Source of the DNA: Pratylenchus scribneri | Taxonomy: Eukaryota; Nematoda; Chromadorea; Rhabditida; Pratylenchidae | NCBI GenBank assembly: GCA_030063045.1 | Contig: JAQSEB010000064.1 | Coordinates: 1,116,001-1,180,000 of the forward strand | Direction of reading: 5' to 3' | Length of the DNA: 64,000 nucleotides | Part shown: piece by piece, positions 46,075 to 57,610 of the stretch | Position numbering within the stretch: position 1 is the first letter of the stretch | Layout of the letters: each line of letters starts with the position of its first letter | Notes under the pieces: model-generated | The model's input: the letters and a program-made list of their open reading frames with translations, nothing else | What the model was told of the DNA's origin: nothing | Databases searched by the model: none | Position numbers and translations under genes: made by a program

Positions 46075-46787
46075 CAGGGTTGCCGCGGATACGCGAAAAA
46101 GTCGGATACGGATATCGGATCGGATATGCCAAAATTTTCGGATATGGATATAGGATTTCGGATACGAAAAAACTCCGGATATCGGATTTCGGATATCGGA
46201 TTTCGGATAAAATTCGAATAAAGTGAAAAAAATTTGCATCATATTTTAAATCCAAAAATTTTTATTGTGCAAAATAATAAAATGATATTCAAAATTGGGT
46301 AAAATTAAATAAAAAGTTAATATTCAAAACTTGTGAACAGGAGATTAAACGAATAGCAACTTTTCAAAATCTTTAGCAATAAAATTTCTGCAATTTCATT
46401 TTTTTGCACCGCAGGCGTAAATTTTAGAAAAAAATGGTTCTGTAAGAGAAAGATTCAGCCAAAAATGGCCTTATAAGGGTAAAAATAAATCCAAAATTGA
46501 TGAGAAACGAAAAATTTTAGCCCAAAAATGGCCCCACCAGGGGAAATTTAGTTCGAAAATGGCTATGCTAGAGGAAAATTTAAGCCAAAAATGGCCCAAA
46601 TTTAAGCCTAAAATGGCCACGCCAGGGGAAAATTTAGGCCAAAAATTGTTGTTAAAAGTGCCAAAAATTTCGGATATCGAATCGGATAAGACAAAATTTT
46701 CGGATACGGATATCGGATTTCGGATACGAAAAAACCCCGGATATCGGATTTCGGATATCGGATTTCGGATACGGATAGGCAACCCTG
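46075..46787. mobile_element. hAT-like MITE with CGGATATCGGAT arms, perfect 8-bp TSD
   Basis: TIRs CAGGGTTGCC and GGCAACCCTG bound 713 bp, with exact duplication CTGCAAAT at 46,067-46,074 and 46,788-46,795. Arms are CGGATATCGGATTTCGGATA repeats; the middle (about 46,405-46,660) has ~30-bp units such as CCAAAAATGGCCCCACCAGG-GGAAATTTAG. No transposase frame. Confidence 0.92.
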
Positions 46788-46804
46788 CTGCAAATGTCGG
46801 ATCG

Positions 46805-46895
46805 CTTACTACTGATCTCTGAACTACACGGTTACTTCTGATCTTTGAACTACACGGTTACTTCTGATCTTAGAACTACACGGTTACTCCTGATC
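46805..46895. repeat. 26-bp tandem repeat, about 3.5 copies
   Basis: Unit TTACTTCTGATCTTTGAACT ACACGG directly follows the foldback element. Unrelated to the 26-bp array at 3.1 kb. Confidence 0.8.
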
Positions 46896-47255
46896 TTTAA
46901 GATAGCTCGGAGCCAATCTACGAGAATGGGGCATTTGATTGTATGTGAATTGCGCATGAATTGGAAAAATTGAAAAGCATCAAATGAGGATATAAATATC
47001 CAACTCCAACCACCAATTTTGTCCAGTTTAATGAGAATAATTATTTCAATTTCAATTAAAATATCTAATATCCCTGTCCTTTTTTATCTTCGTCGGCATT
47101 AAATTAATTTTTAATATTATTCAACCTAAATAAATTATAATCTAAAATATAATTATAGAAGTTAAACAATATTTCAAATTAATATTTTTAATAAAAAAAT
47201 TTCAGCATTATCTATTTTTAGAAAAAAAATAAATTTTGCCAATTCCCCAATAACA
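46896..47255. other. 5' flank of the cysteine-rich gene
   Basis: AT-rich. AAAATTTCAG ending near 47,205 could be a spliced-leader acceptor 50 bases before the ATG. No other feature. Confidence 0.4.
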
Positions 47256-47681
47256 ATGACGAAAATTCAAATGTCATTTATTTTATTTATGACGGTTATT
47301 TTCTTCTTCTCCATCATCGCTGTTGAATCGAGTCCTATCGGAAAAGGCGCGGAAAGAAAAGAGAGTGCGAAAAGTTTGGAGGGAAGTGGAAATCAAGAAG
47401 ATCAAAATACAAAGCCAAAGCCATCATTGGGATTGGGAGTGAATAAAGGAAAAGGAAAAATAACCAAACAAAGACGAAAATCTATTCCTCGAACACGTAA
47501 AAATACGAGTAAAAATATGCAAAAGGCTAGCAATTCTAACAATGATGCGGGAAAAAACGGGCCGAAAACATGCTGCGCTGAAAGAGATCCGGGCGCTGGA
47601 ACACCCAAATGCACAGATTGTGGATGCCAATACAGTTGCAAAAGTGGATGCTGCTCTGGTAAAAATTGCAAATGCAATTGA
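47256..47681 (+). CDS. Secreted basic protein with cysteine-rich C-terminus
   Basis: A single-exon frame of 141 residues. Residues 1-25 (MTKIQMSFILFMTVIFFFSI...) form a clear signal peptide, so the product should enter the secretory pathway. Residues 26-104 are strongly basic and disordered-looking (KGKGKITKQRRKSIPRTRKN). Residues 105-141 hold ten cysteines (106, 107, 119, 122, 124, 128, 132, 133, 138, 140) in a CC...C-C-C-C-CC-C-C pattern. The dense C-x-C spacing recalls metallothioneins, and the layout recalls small secreted effectors of parasitic nematodes; both are comparisons, not identifications. There are no neighbours of related function. The start is the first ATG after an A-rich leader. 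No lesion. Confidence 0.75.
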   Translation: MTKIQMSFILFMTVIFFFSIIAVESSPIGKGAERKESAKSLEGSGNQEDQNTKPKPSLGLGVNKGKGKITKQRRKSIPRTRKNTSKNMQKASNSNNDAGKNGPKTCCAERDPGAGTPKCTDCGCQYSCKSGCCSGKNCKCN

Positions 47682-50076
47682 TGAATTGACTGGAAATTGA
47701 ATATATTGAAAAGCAAATGGAAATTTGGAAATACAATTATGTCGAAAGTTGGATATTATTGGATACTTTTTTGGAATTTTTATATTGTTTTCATTTTTTT
47801 TAACATTTATTTTTGGTATTCATAAGCCCAAAAGTAAATGGGAACATAATCTATCCATTTTAATTTAATTCCATTCCACAAAATGTCTTTGTGTCTATCA
47901 TTTTAATTTCATATTCTTAAATCCCATTTCGGATATGTGTTGATGATTTATTCTTCATTATTTATTTTTCATCTTATTAGCATAAAATTTATTTCGGGAA
48001 AAATTTGAATTTTTTTTGCGCAAATCCACAAAAGAAATACATCATAATCATAAATTCCTCAATAAATTTTGCAGCCAAATATTTTTAAAGGAAAAACATC
48101 GCAAATAGTTATGTATGTAGCAGTTTTTCTCTTTTCCATTACTCCTTTTTGGAGAGCTAGTATCTAAAAATTTTTTCTAGTTGATTAAAAATAATAATTT
48201 TTATAACAAAAGGAGCAGATTTTACATTTTACTGCACCGGGCAAGATAAATTTGAAAATTTCCTGACAATATGAAAAAATGCTATTTGAATCGTCGGAGT
48301 CGGCGTCAGAATCGGAATCGGTCTTATAGAATTTTTTCCAGACATCAGAAAATTATAAAATTATCCTATATAATAAAGAAAAATGTCCTCTATTTTCTAT
48401 TGTAAAAATTATAATCTTTTGGTCAAGTAAAAATTTTTGAACGTACCCCCAAATCAAATCCTACTCTTTTTGACTCTTACGCATCGGATTCATTTCTGCT
48501 GTAAACATAGTTTAAGAATCATCGATAAGAGACGGCGATTAAATTTCAGAGTTAAAATATGCCAGAGGAAATATTCTCTCTCAATTATTAACAATGGATA
48601 ATGAAATTTTGCTGCATTTTTGATTATGACACAAGAAAAATAAATGGTGGTTTATGCAACTGACTATTTTAATCCCTTTATTTCCTAAGTTTACAAAATG
48701 GAATTTCAACGAAGGAAAATACCGAAAATTGTCAAAAATTTTTATTAATTATTTTCTCCAATTTATTTCCAAATATTTCCATTCATTTCCAACCAATTGC
48801 TTTTCATTTCATTGAAAATTATTTAATTTAATATTCCCATTACCAACTCCAAAATAAATAATTATAATTTTTCTATATTTATGGAATTTGCCAGATTGAG
48901 GACCCATTTTCCATTCCATCAATTAATTCCTCCAACTTCCTCATTAGCACCCATCCATTACTACTTTATCAATCAGTAATAAAAAGATTACCTGTTCAAC
49001 ATTCTTTACTGCCACAGATTTTTTCTGGGACATTCCGCATTTTAATTTTTAATTATATAAGTAATAAATTTAATTTATTCAATTTTATTGTTCAACTTTT
49101 TAGACGAATACAAAATAAAATAAATTTAAAAGAGAAAAATCATTTTTACACAAGTTAAATTTTTTCCTATAAATTTATTTAATTATTAAATCAACAATAT
49201 GCATTCATTTTACGGTAATATTTTAGTTTACTTGCTACTTCACAAAATTCGAACGATTATAGAGAAAATTATAATTTCTGAGCTAATTTAATTTAATTAT
49301 AGTCATTTAAATCAAAATAAAATAGAAAAAAAATAATAAGGATATGATTTTAGATATTGGTGAAATATTTACAATAAATTATTGGGGCAAAAGTATGGAT
49401 CCTCTGTTAAGTTAAGTGAATTGGGGATTGGAGTGGAAGTGCCACTTCGGGACCGCAAATTTCGTGGCCGCATAAATCGGGACCGCAAATTTCGTGGCCG
49501 CAAAATGCGCCACACCGATTTTAGCTACGCTTGATCTTTGAGCCAAATATAGGATCAATTTAAAATTCCATAGCTTTAAGAAATATTATTAGAATATTTG
49601 AATGGAGTGAATGAGGGAATGGGCCAAAACAGACATAGGGAAATTGGCCAAATAAAAATCAGACAGAAGGGAATTAGCTGACTAAAAATCAGAGGGAAAT
49701 GGGCCGATAATAGGGGAGAGGCCAATGGGCCAGACCAAATTTCTATTATTTTTAAGTAAGGATTACGTCAGCAAATATCCAGAATGAAGGGAAAGAATAT
49801 TCCAGCATAAATATCCGAATTTAGCCGCCACTTTTGTCCAGTGAGAATATATTCATTTCAAATTTCAATTAAATTTCCAATATCCTTCTTTTTATCTTCG
49901 CAAATCAATGGAGCTTAATTTGAATGTTAATTTGATTTCATTTAATCAAACAATAAGCAAATTTATGATAAAATTTGATTTTTTTTCTACGAAATATTTG
50001 ATTTTTTTTCATACAGAAGATAAACAATATTGCAAATTAATTTATTTCTATATTTTTTTAGTATTATTTGCTATAA
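47682..50076. other. Long intergenic region with dispersed repeats
   Basis: 48,885-49,035 is a second copy of the repeat at 37,045-37,210. At 49,448-49,506 CGGGACCGCAAATTTCGTGG CCGCA is repeated twice with a 30-bp period. At 49,615-49,730 GGGAAATGGGCCAAA-type motifs repeat loosely. 48,290-48,330 has TCGGAGTCGGCGTCAGAATC-like repeats. No gene is supported. Confidence 0.5.
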
Positions 50077-51669
50077 ATGAAAGGATTCACTCTGTTCCTC
50101 ATTTTGCTAATTTTTGCAAATTTTTCTTTTTGGAATGCACATGGATGTGGTGGTGAGTGTTGATTAAAGCCAAACTTTTTTTAAATTTATTTGTTATTTC
50201 GCCCTAATTTTTTTTGTTATAAAAGGAAACACCCAAACTTTATATTTATTTATATCAAATTGATAGATTTCAACAAAAACCCCTTCTTTTGGTAAAAATT
50301 TGCATAGATTCGACAATTAAACCGAGTTTGAACCAAAATCAAATTGATTTTAAACTTTTTAATTTCGATCATTTCTTTTGCAAAATAAACATTATTCAAA
50401 TTTTATTTCTCTAATTAAATTCATTATACTAAATTTTTATGTTTTATATTTGATATTAAATTAACTTTATAGGTAAGAAAATAAAACCTTATCGCGATGG
50501 TAGACGTGTGCAAAATCCAACACCAATTCAAACAGTTTTGATGAAGCCGCCAGAAAATCAGCGAATATCCTATCGAAAATTTGTGACTGGAATTAAAGAA
50601 GTAGAATTGGAGGAAGCCAGGTATTTTTTTATCAGATATTTAGAATCAATATTAAAAAAACTTCATAAAATTTTGAGTGTTACGACACTTGGGAACGCGA
50701 AAATTGTGGACGGAAAAGATCAAGGATCCTAGAGCCGCAGTTTATATGCCATTTTATTCGGTATAAAATTAGCTACAAAATTATATCAAAAGCATTGACC
50801 AACGTTGAATATTCACCGAGTTATGGCCAAAATCGTTGGTTTAATTAAAAAATTGTTTTTCTGGCTGTTTTTTGGCCATAACTCTATGAATTCAAATTTA
50901 GCCAATGCTTTTTTTATCATTTTGTAACTAAATTTATGCCTAATAAAATGGCATATAATTTGTCCAAGCAGCTTTACATCCTTTGACGCTAGACCTTTCC
51001 ATCCTCGTCCCGTCCCCAATTGTTTTACAGCCAAATTTTGATATTTCGGTCAAATTGGAATCTAACATTTTCTTAAGGCACTTATTTGATTCCATACGTT
51101 GATTCCTTTTGGTCATAGCTAAACAAGAAATAATAATCCGTGAAGGAAGCTCTAAAAGTCAAAAAAATTTCTGTTCATTGCATTCGAAAATATGTTACAG
51201 TTTTGAAGTTGGATTTCATAAATTTTAAAGGGCATTTAAAGAAAAGGTTTTCAATGGTGTAAAGAATGTCGTCCCCTAAAAAAGTTATATATAATTGTTC
51301 ACAATCAACTCGATTTATGAATATTTGAAATTAAAAATCTGATAAAGTAAATTATGTTTAGCTCAAATTTGATGAAGTAAAATAAATTTCAATTTTTTTT
51401 AAATCTTAAGTGATAAATTGCACACAACTAGCGATCATGGAAGTGTTCATCCGCAAATGAATGAGAAGGAGATGTACAACCCAAAATTCCACGGAAAATT
51501 GCCGGAGGCTGGAGGACATAGAAATGCGGCTGATTTTTCTGTCGATAATGGCCACATTTGCTGCATTAATTGTGATTGCATTTACATGATTGAAATTTCA
51601 AAAAGAGGAACTGTGATCATTGGGAATTTACAAAAATCGGGAATTCAGAGCAAGAGATCACATAATTGA
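50077..51669 (+). CDS. Small secreted protein, three exons, CC-x2-C-x-C motif
   Basis: Exons 50077-50152, 50473-50620, 51411-51669 join in frame (GT-AG) to give 160 residues. Exon 1 is a signal peptide (MKGFTLFLILLIFANFSFWN, AHGCG), which together with the clean phase match argues for this start rather than the longer overlapping frame from 49,908. Exon 2 is basic (KKIKPYRDGRRVQNPTPIQT). Exon 3 ends with an ICCINCDCIYMIEI cluster and a basic tail. A TTTTTTTAG acceptor lies 16 bases before the ATG. Intron 2 (790 bp) carries a MITE. No family was recognised; a secreted or extracellular role is inferred from the signal peptide only. Confidence 0.65.
50680..51020. mobile_element. Foldback MITE related to the CCGACA family (copy 3)
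   Basis: The core ATTCACCGAGTTATGGCCAA and CTGTTTTTTGGCCATAACTC match copies at 29.6 and 45.6 kb, and AGCAGCTTTACATCC and TTATGCCTAATAAAATGGC match the 29.6-kb copy. Ends are diverged (GACACTTGGGAACG...CGTCCCC). It lies in intron 2 of the secreted-protein gene. Confidence 0.65.
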
Positions 51670-51759
51670 TTTTATTTGAATTTTTATTCCCGTTCCCGGC
51701 ATAAACGTGAAAATTATATATTTTTTCCATTTTATTTGAAATATTTCAATTCCACATTG

Positions 51760-52300
51760 CAATATACTAGGGTGCCCCAAAAGCTACTCGTTCTCAGCAA
51801 TTTTCATTTAATTTTTTTCTTCGGCTTCTCCTTTTCTTTGAAGCCCTACCTTTCCCTTTGTTTTATCACCGCTTGCCGATCGCATTGGGCGCTCAATTCC
51901 CCCTCAACAAAAGTTAAACATAACTTGAGGCAAAACTCGTCCATTAAATTAAGTTACGGGGAAAAGGAACTGCTGTTCTCAGAATTCTGATGAATTCAAA
52001 TTTTATTTTTCAAAATAGCCAAATCAAATGCAAAAATTATTCTAATGATTTATAACAAAAATCGACATTTTTCATGAATTCTCTCCATCTATTAAATTTT
52101 CATTTTCTCAGCAATTTTTATTTAATTTGGTTCTCTTTCTTCCCTTTTTCGTAGAAGTAATCCTGCCTTCTGCCTTTCCTTTGTTTTATCACCGCTTGCC
52201 GATCGCAAGATAGAGTGCCCCATACCTCCTCAACAAAGTTAAACATAGCTGGAAGCAAAACTCGTCCATTAAATTAACGGGGAAAAAGGAACTTTGCTCC
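51760..52300. repeat. Imperfect direct duplication of about 180 bp
   Basis: 51,795-51,975 and 52,105-52,290 share CTTTGTTTTATCACCGCTTG CCGATCGCA, CCTCAACAAA-GTTAAACATA and GCAAAACTCGTCCATTAAAT TAA followed by GGGGAAAA-GGAACT. Frames over it on both strands (51,676-51,990; 52,189-52,419) are not conserved between the copies and are not called. Confidence 0.75.
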
Positions 52301-54174
52301 GCTGATGAATGTGCCCAGAAAACCTGAATTCTCAGTGCTTTACTTCCTTCCCTACTTCTCCCATCGTTTTTCTTCCAAAATGGGAGGAAGGTCCGACGTC
52401 CGAAGTAAAGTGCGTCCATTTTTAGCTATTTTACGCGTCTTTTGCCTTTAGGCATTGTTTATAATGAGAAGATGGCCTATTGGGTTCTTTCTTCTTTAAC
52501 TAAATTTCCGTTGTTTCTTTTTGGAAGATTAAATAATTAATGTATGAAAATAGCTAATTTAATTAAATGGTGAATTTAAGTTAGATTTTATAAATTAATT
52601 TCGCTATATACAAAAAATGCAGAATTTGATGAATAAAAATAAATTGTTTTGAAAATTATCTTCAATTTTTAATGGAATTATTAAGGTAAATAATAGATTA
52701 ATTGAAATTTATGCGTATTTTGCCTTTAGTCATTGTTTAATCGTTAATGAGGGAAGATGGGTACTACGTATTGGGTCCTACACAAAAATTTCAGTTGTTT
52801 CTTCTTGGGCGACTGTACCAGTTAATTTAAACGGTAAATTGACCAATTTAGTATTGTGTAAAGGGAGAATAAATTGTTAATTAATTAAAATTGACAATTT
52901 AATTATATGTGAATTGAGAAAATATTTTAAATTAATTTCGCTTGTAAAGAAAATAGGAATTTTTGATGAATATAAATATTTATAAAATTAGTATGACTTC
53001 AATTTCCAATGGAATGGTTGAGGTAAAAATTAATTGGACTATTTTTAAAAAAAAAATTATAAAATTTGGCCATCGAATTTTAAAAGTTTAAAAAGTAAAT
53101 TAAATTATTTCAATTTCTAAATCGATGATATATTTTAAATAAATTTATTTTTTGACCAAATCAATATTCAAAGAGATTTTTTAAATTCCCGAAAATAATT
53201 AATTCAAAAATATTTTATCTTTTAATTGTACTTTTTAACACAAATTAAAACGATGATCAAAACCAAATTCAATCCATTTGTTTTTTAAAATTCTTTCTAG
53301 CTAGAAGAAATTATTCTGACGAATTTAGGCTAATAATCCACAAATAATAAATACAAATATTTTTAATGAAAATGGCCAATTTTACAATATTCATTATCAT
53401 CATTAGATAAAAAAGTTACTCTGAAACCCAAACGAGTTCTGGGCTAGTTTGCCTCGGGCTTGTTTTTATGCTTAATGATTAATGTATTATTTACCCCGTT
53501 TCGCAAAAATTGCCTCCCAAAAAGCAATATAGCCAGTTGGGATTGGGACATAATATTGGCCCGCGAAAATGTCCTCAATCATTTATCGGGATGTAACTGA
53601 CAGAGTCTAGGCTTCTTGTTTTAACCGTTTCACCGACAAAAAATTGTTTCGCCATAGGTTTTGTTTTGCTGTTTTACAATTTTCCCTCAGGCATTTTACG
53701 AACATTCTCAGACATAATTCATTAAATATTAACTCATGGGTTTTTTAAAATATTCAAGACAAGAAATCTTGCGAAGTTTTATAAGTGTTTGTATATTTCA
53801 TCGAAAAGGCGTTTAAAGTTTAAACATTTCAATTAGTTTATCGTTTACAAATTTATTTTGAAACCAGTTTTAAGGATTTTTAAAACATGCTAAATCCGAA
53901 AATTTATTAGTTGATTTTGGTTTATTTCTTGAAACTGGCCGAAAATCAACATGAATAGCCAAAAATCTGTTTGGATAAAATATCTTAAACTACTTTTTTG
54001 ATTCAAAAGCGCTAGCTACTTAGTTTAAATATCATTTATTTTCAATGAAAACTTCCACATTCAACCTTAAAATGATGGGAAAGCCTACGGTTAACATTTT
54101 CCCTCAGGCATTTTACCAACATTCTCCCACATTAAATTGCTCATTAAATAAAATATTAACTTCTCTTCTAGTAT
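52301..54174. other. Intergenic with further local duplications
   Basis: TTTTGCCTTTAGGCATTGTT TA near 52,440 recurs near 52,718 with the following 80 bp in diverged form. CATTTTCCCTCAGGCATTTT ACCAACATTCTC near 54,097 recurs near 53,680. No gene is supported. Confidence 0.45.
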
Positions 54175-54660
54175 TTGTTTCAGTCCAAATCAAAAACGAA
54201 CCCCGCCTTCAACCCTAAAAAGATGGGAAACAAAAAATTCACCCAATTCGTGCATCCAGCAACAGCAGAACCCGCTCATGCATTATTTGGCGGCGAGTCC
54301 TCCTCCCCAACAACATTCCCCCAAATGCTTTTCCCCGATGGCTTCTTCTTCTCCGAATTTGACTTCACTGCGTGTCGGCTCCTCGTTTTGCTTTTTTTTG
54401 CGCACCGCCCCCTACACCCCTCCCTCCGGACATTTTCTTGCTTATATAATTGGGTCCTTTCACTTGCCCATCAGCTCATTTTCTTCCTTGGCGGCGAACA
54501 TTTTCCTCTCCATTTGCGCCGATCATCAAAGCTGGCTTCTTGGAGGAGAATTTTTCTTTTCTATTCGCCCCATTATAATCATCACCATCCAATTTTCCGA
54601 CCGAAAATAGGCACCATTCTTTCTTCTTCTAATCATTCCCTTATTTATGAAACATTCTGA
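54175..54660 (+). CDS. Doubtful open frame upstream of the collagen
   Basis: A 161-codon frame starts MFQSKSKTNPAFNPKKMGNK and includes hydrophobic and His/Pro-rich parts. The region is less AT-rich than its surroundings and a second frame is also open for 110 codons, so the openness may come from composition. No family, signal or splice context supports translation. It may instead be regulatory sequence of the collagen gene. Confidence 0.2.
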   Translation: MFQSKSKTNPAFNPKKMGNKKFTQFVHPATAEPAHALFGGESSSPTTFPQMLFPDGFFFSEFDFTACRLLVLLFFAHRPLHPSLRTFSCLYNWVLSLAHQLIFFLGGEHFPLHLRRSSKLASWRRIFLFYSPHYNHHHPIFRPKIGTILSSSNHSLIYETF

Positions 54661-54927
54661 AATAATTTTTTCGAATGAATTGTCTTGGAAAAATTAGCAT
54701 TATTTCTATAAAAATATCTTTTTTTATGCAATTTCTTAACCAAAAATGGGAAATTAGACTCCATTCTTTCTTCTTTAGCTTTCCTTCCAATCATTTTCAT
54801 TATTTATGGAATAGTCTGGAATAGTCTGAAATCTCATATTTTTGAATTGACTTGGAAATTTCACATAATTTAGTGAAAAATGCTTTTTTGCCATTTTTGG
54901 GCCTAAATCCATTAATTTTTAATTTTT

Positions 54928-54953
54928 ATTACATTTTCAGAAGGTAGCAAAAT
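54928..54953 (+). promoter_or_regulatory. Probable trans-splice acceptor before the collagen ATG
   Basis: TTATTACATTTTCAG ends at 54,940, 13 bases before the start codon, and no upstream exon is evident. This fits spliced-leader addition, which is common for nematode collagens. Confidence 0.5.
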
Positions 54954-57610
54954 ATGATAGATTTGGAGAACCGCATCAAGGCCTACCGCTTTGTGGCCTA
55001 TTCGGCAGTATGCTTTTCGGTTGTGGCCGTCCTTTCGGTTTGCGTCACATTGCCCATGGTCTACAATTATGTGCATCATGTGCGCCGGAGTATGCAGAAT
55101 GAGATCAGCTATTGCAAGGTAAGAATATTTTTGGAATATTTTATGAATTAAATGAATTTTTAATTTTGTCCTCTTGATATAGAAATGTTTTCATTAGACA
55201 AAATAATTAGGAAAAAATATCAAAAATTTGGCAAATGAGAAGAATTTGTAAATTTTTAATTAATTTTTATATTAATTTATAGGCACAGACAACATTTTAA
55301 ATTTAGTTAGAAAATTTAGAAACTGGTTAAGCAGAGAGATTTATGACTAGACTTACAACATGCTAAATACTTAAAAATATGTCAAAAATTTAAGAAACTT
55401 ATAAATAAATACGATTAATTTACCGAGGGATTTTGTTCAGCCTCCAAGGAATAATTATATATTATTTGTGATGGCCCTTCCTCAAGGGTCTTCAAGATGT
55501 TACTGATTCTGATGAGAGAATGTTAGTTGTTAAATTTTAAGTTAACTTAATTTTCAGCCAGCCGCCCCATTACTTTATAGAGAAAGCTGGGCAATATTTT
55601 AAAAATATTCCAAATCTGAGTTAGATAACCAACAAGTACCTAAAATTTTTATTAAATTCCCTTCAAATAACCAGAATAAATATGACTGCTTTAATTATGA
55701 TATTTGTAAGGATTTTAGGGTGACTAATAAGCAAATGCATAACAAATTAAACTAAATTGGACAATTTGCATAATAATTATATTTTCACAGGGCTCGGCCA
55801 AGGACATTTGGTCCGAGGTGAACCAACTGCGCAGTGTGCCAGTGCCAGGCGGCAACCGTACCGCTCGTCAAGCCGGCTATGCTGGCGGTAGCACTGGTGG
55901 AAGCACTGGAGGTGGTGGCGGCGGATATTCCGGCGGTCCATCCAGTGCTGGCGTTGGTGGAGGCCAAGTAAAAACCCAAAATTGGACACTATAAAATGAC
56001 CAATTGTACCATTTTAAGGCTGCCGGTGGTAGAGGAGGCTGCGAATCTTGCTGCTTGCCCGGCCCACCTGGTCCAGCCGGAACCCCCGGACGTCCTGGAC
56101 GACCAGGAAAGCCTGGTGCCCCCGGAATGCCAGGAAACCCCGGAAGACCCCCAACCCAACCATGCGAACCAGTCACACCGGTATGTTGTTAATTACAGAA
56201 AATATTAGAAATTAGTACTAAATTCTGGAATACTCGATCTAATTTCGTATAGACTCGAGAATTTATCTAATTCGACTCGGAATTTAGTCTATGAAATTTC
56301 AATTTCAAACCGGTATTAAGGCGTAGGCAAAAGCTTTTAAACCGAAACCGTTTGGGTTTAAACAACGGTTCAGCTTTTAAAAACAAACTCATATCAGTTT
56401 GAAATTGAAATAAATAGACTAAATCGACCAAGTAGAGTCGAATAAGCCAATTCTCCAGAAGCAGAGATATTCAAAATTTACCAGTCCAGCATTTGTTAAA
56501 TTCCGGAATTTATTAATTTCTAATATTTATTTCAACATATCTAATTTACTATTTAATTAATTCAATTTCTTAAGCCTCCATGCAAACCATGCCCAGCTGG
56601 ACCACCCGGACCTCCAGGCCCAGCCGGACCACCAGGCGATGCCGGCCAACCCGGTCAACCAGGACAACCTGGCCAAGATGCGCCACCCGGTGAACCTGGA
56701 CCAAAAGGACCCCCAGGACCACCAGGCCCACCCGGACAACCAGGAGCACCTGGAGAGCCCGGTGCCCCAGCACAATCACAACCAGTCGTGCCTGGCCCAC
56801 CCGGAGAGCCCGGTATGTTTTACTATATTACAATTTTAGTTGCCAAAGGGAAAATTAAGCATTTTTAGTTAGGTTTAAATTTAGATAATTTTCCTAATTT
56901 TTATAAATAGTTTAATTTGCTATATATATCCTTGCCTTGGGGGATAAAAAAAGATTTAAAATTAATTGAAAATTCAAAATCAAATTAATTTAAAATTTGA
57001 CCACGAAAAATAATATATAAAAACAAAATTATAATGGTTTAAATTTTATCCTATATACCCAAATCATATACCATTAGATAGAATAGAGTTCCCCTAGGCG
57101 CATTGAATGGTATTTAATTTGTGATAGTTTGGTCAGAATTGTAGAGTATAAGACGGGTTAAACCGATTAGGGTTTTTGTTTAATCTGAGCTAGAATTGAC
57201 TAAATCTAAATCAAACAATAATTAAATTATGCATTTGACGCAATTTTCTATTGGGATATAATATTATTGGTCTAAGATAAACCATTGAACCGTTAATCCT
57301 TTCGGCAATTTCAGTGATTTTTTTCATTTAAATTATTGCTTAATGGAATAATTTTCACATAAATTTTAAAGGAGATGCTGGCCCACCCGGACCCCCAGGC
57401 CAACCTGGTCAACCCGGCAGCGACGGTGCCCCAGGCCAACCTGGACCAAAAGGACCCCCAGGCCCACCGGGACCACCCGGAAACGATGGTCAACCCGGTG
57501 CACCGGGACAACCTGGCCAGCCGGGAGGCCAAGGCGAGAAGGGTATTTGCCCGAAATATTGTGCCATCGATGGTGGTGTCTTCTTCGAGGATGGCACTCG
57601 TCGACGATAG
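54954..57610 (+). CDS. Cuticle collagen, five exons
   Basis: Structural protein of the nematode cuticle, secreted by the hypodermis. Exons 54954-55118, 55791-55967, 56019-56180, 56575-56812, 57372-57610 give 326 residues, normal size. Residues 5-57 form the N-terminal cuticle-collagen domain with one membrane segment ([20 protein letters not shown]) and a basic VRR site. A Gly/Ser-rich linker follows, then Gly-X-Y blocks ([40 protein letters not shown]; further blocks in exon 5) separated by cysteine spacers (CESCC, CEPVTPPPCKPC) that form inter-chain disulphides. The end [21 protein letters not shown] is the conserved non-collagenous tail seen in the SQT-3/DPY-type group. GC-rich codons stand out from the neighbourhood, as expected for a highly expressed gene. 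No lesion seen. The exact orthologue cannot be named. Confidence 0.95.

Larger units (their letters stand above)
45585..46800. mobile_element. Foldback MITE (CCGACATTTGCAG ends, copy 2) split by two insertions
   Basis: The left arm CCGACATTTGCAGACGAAAC GGTCTGGTGCAG pairs with the right arm CTGCACCAGATGGTTTCGTC TGCAAAT...GTCGG. The core has GGCCATAACTCGGTGAATAT as in the 29.6-kb copy. Two hAT-like elements, 45,796-45,976 and 46,075-46,787, are inserted in it, each with its own duplicated 8-mer. Confidence 0.85.

Noticed and set aside
46036..46822. Several frames rich in Ile/Arg/Tyr/Ser on both strands at 46.0-46.8 kb
   Set aside because: They are translations of CGGATATC repeats inside the TIR element at 46,075-46,787.
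49908..50156. 82-codon frame overlapping the start of the small secreted protein
   Set aside because: A different frame in the same bases begins with a signal peptide and splices in phase with two downstream exons, which is the better model.
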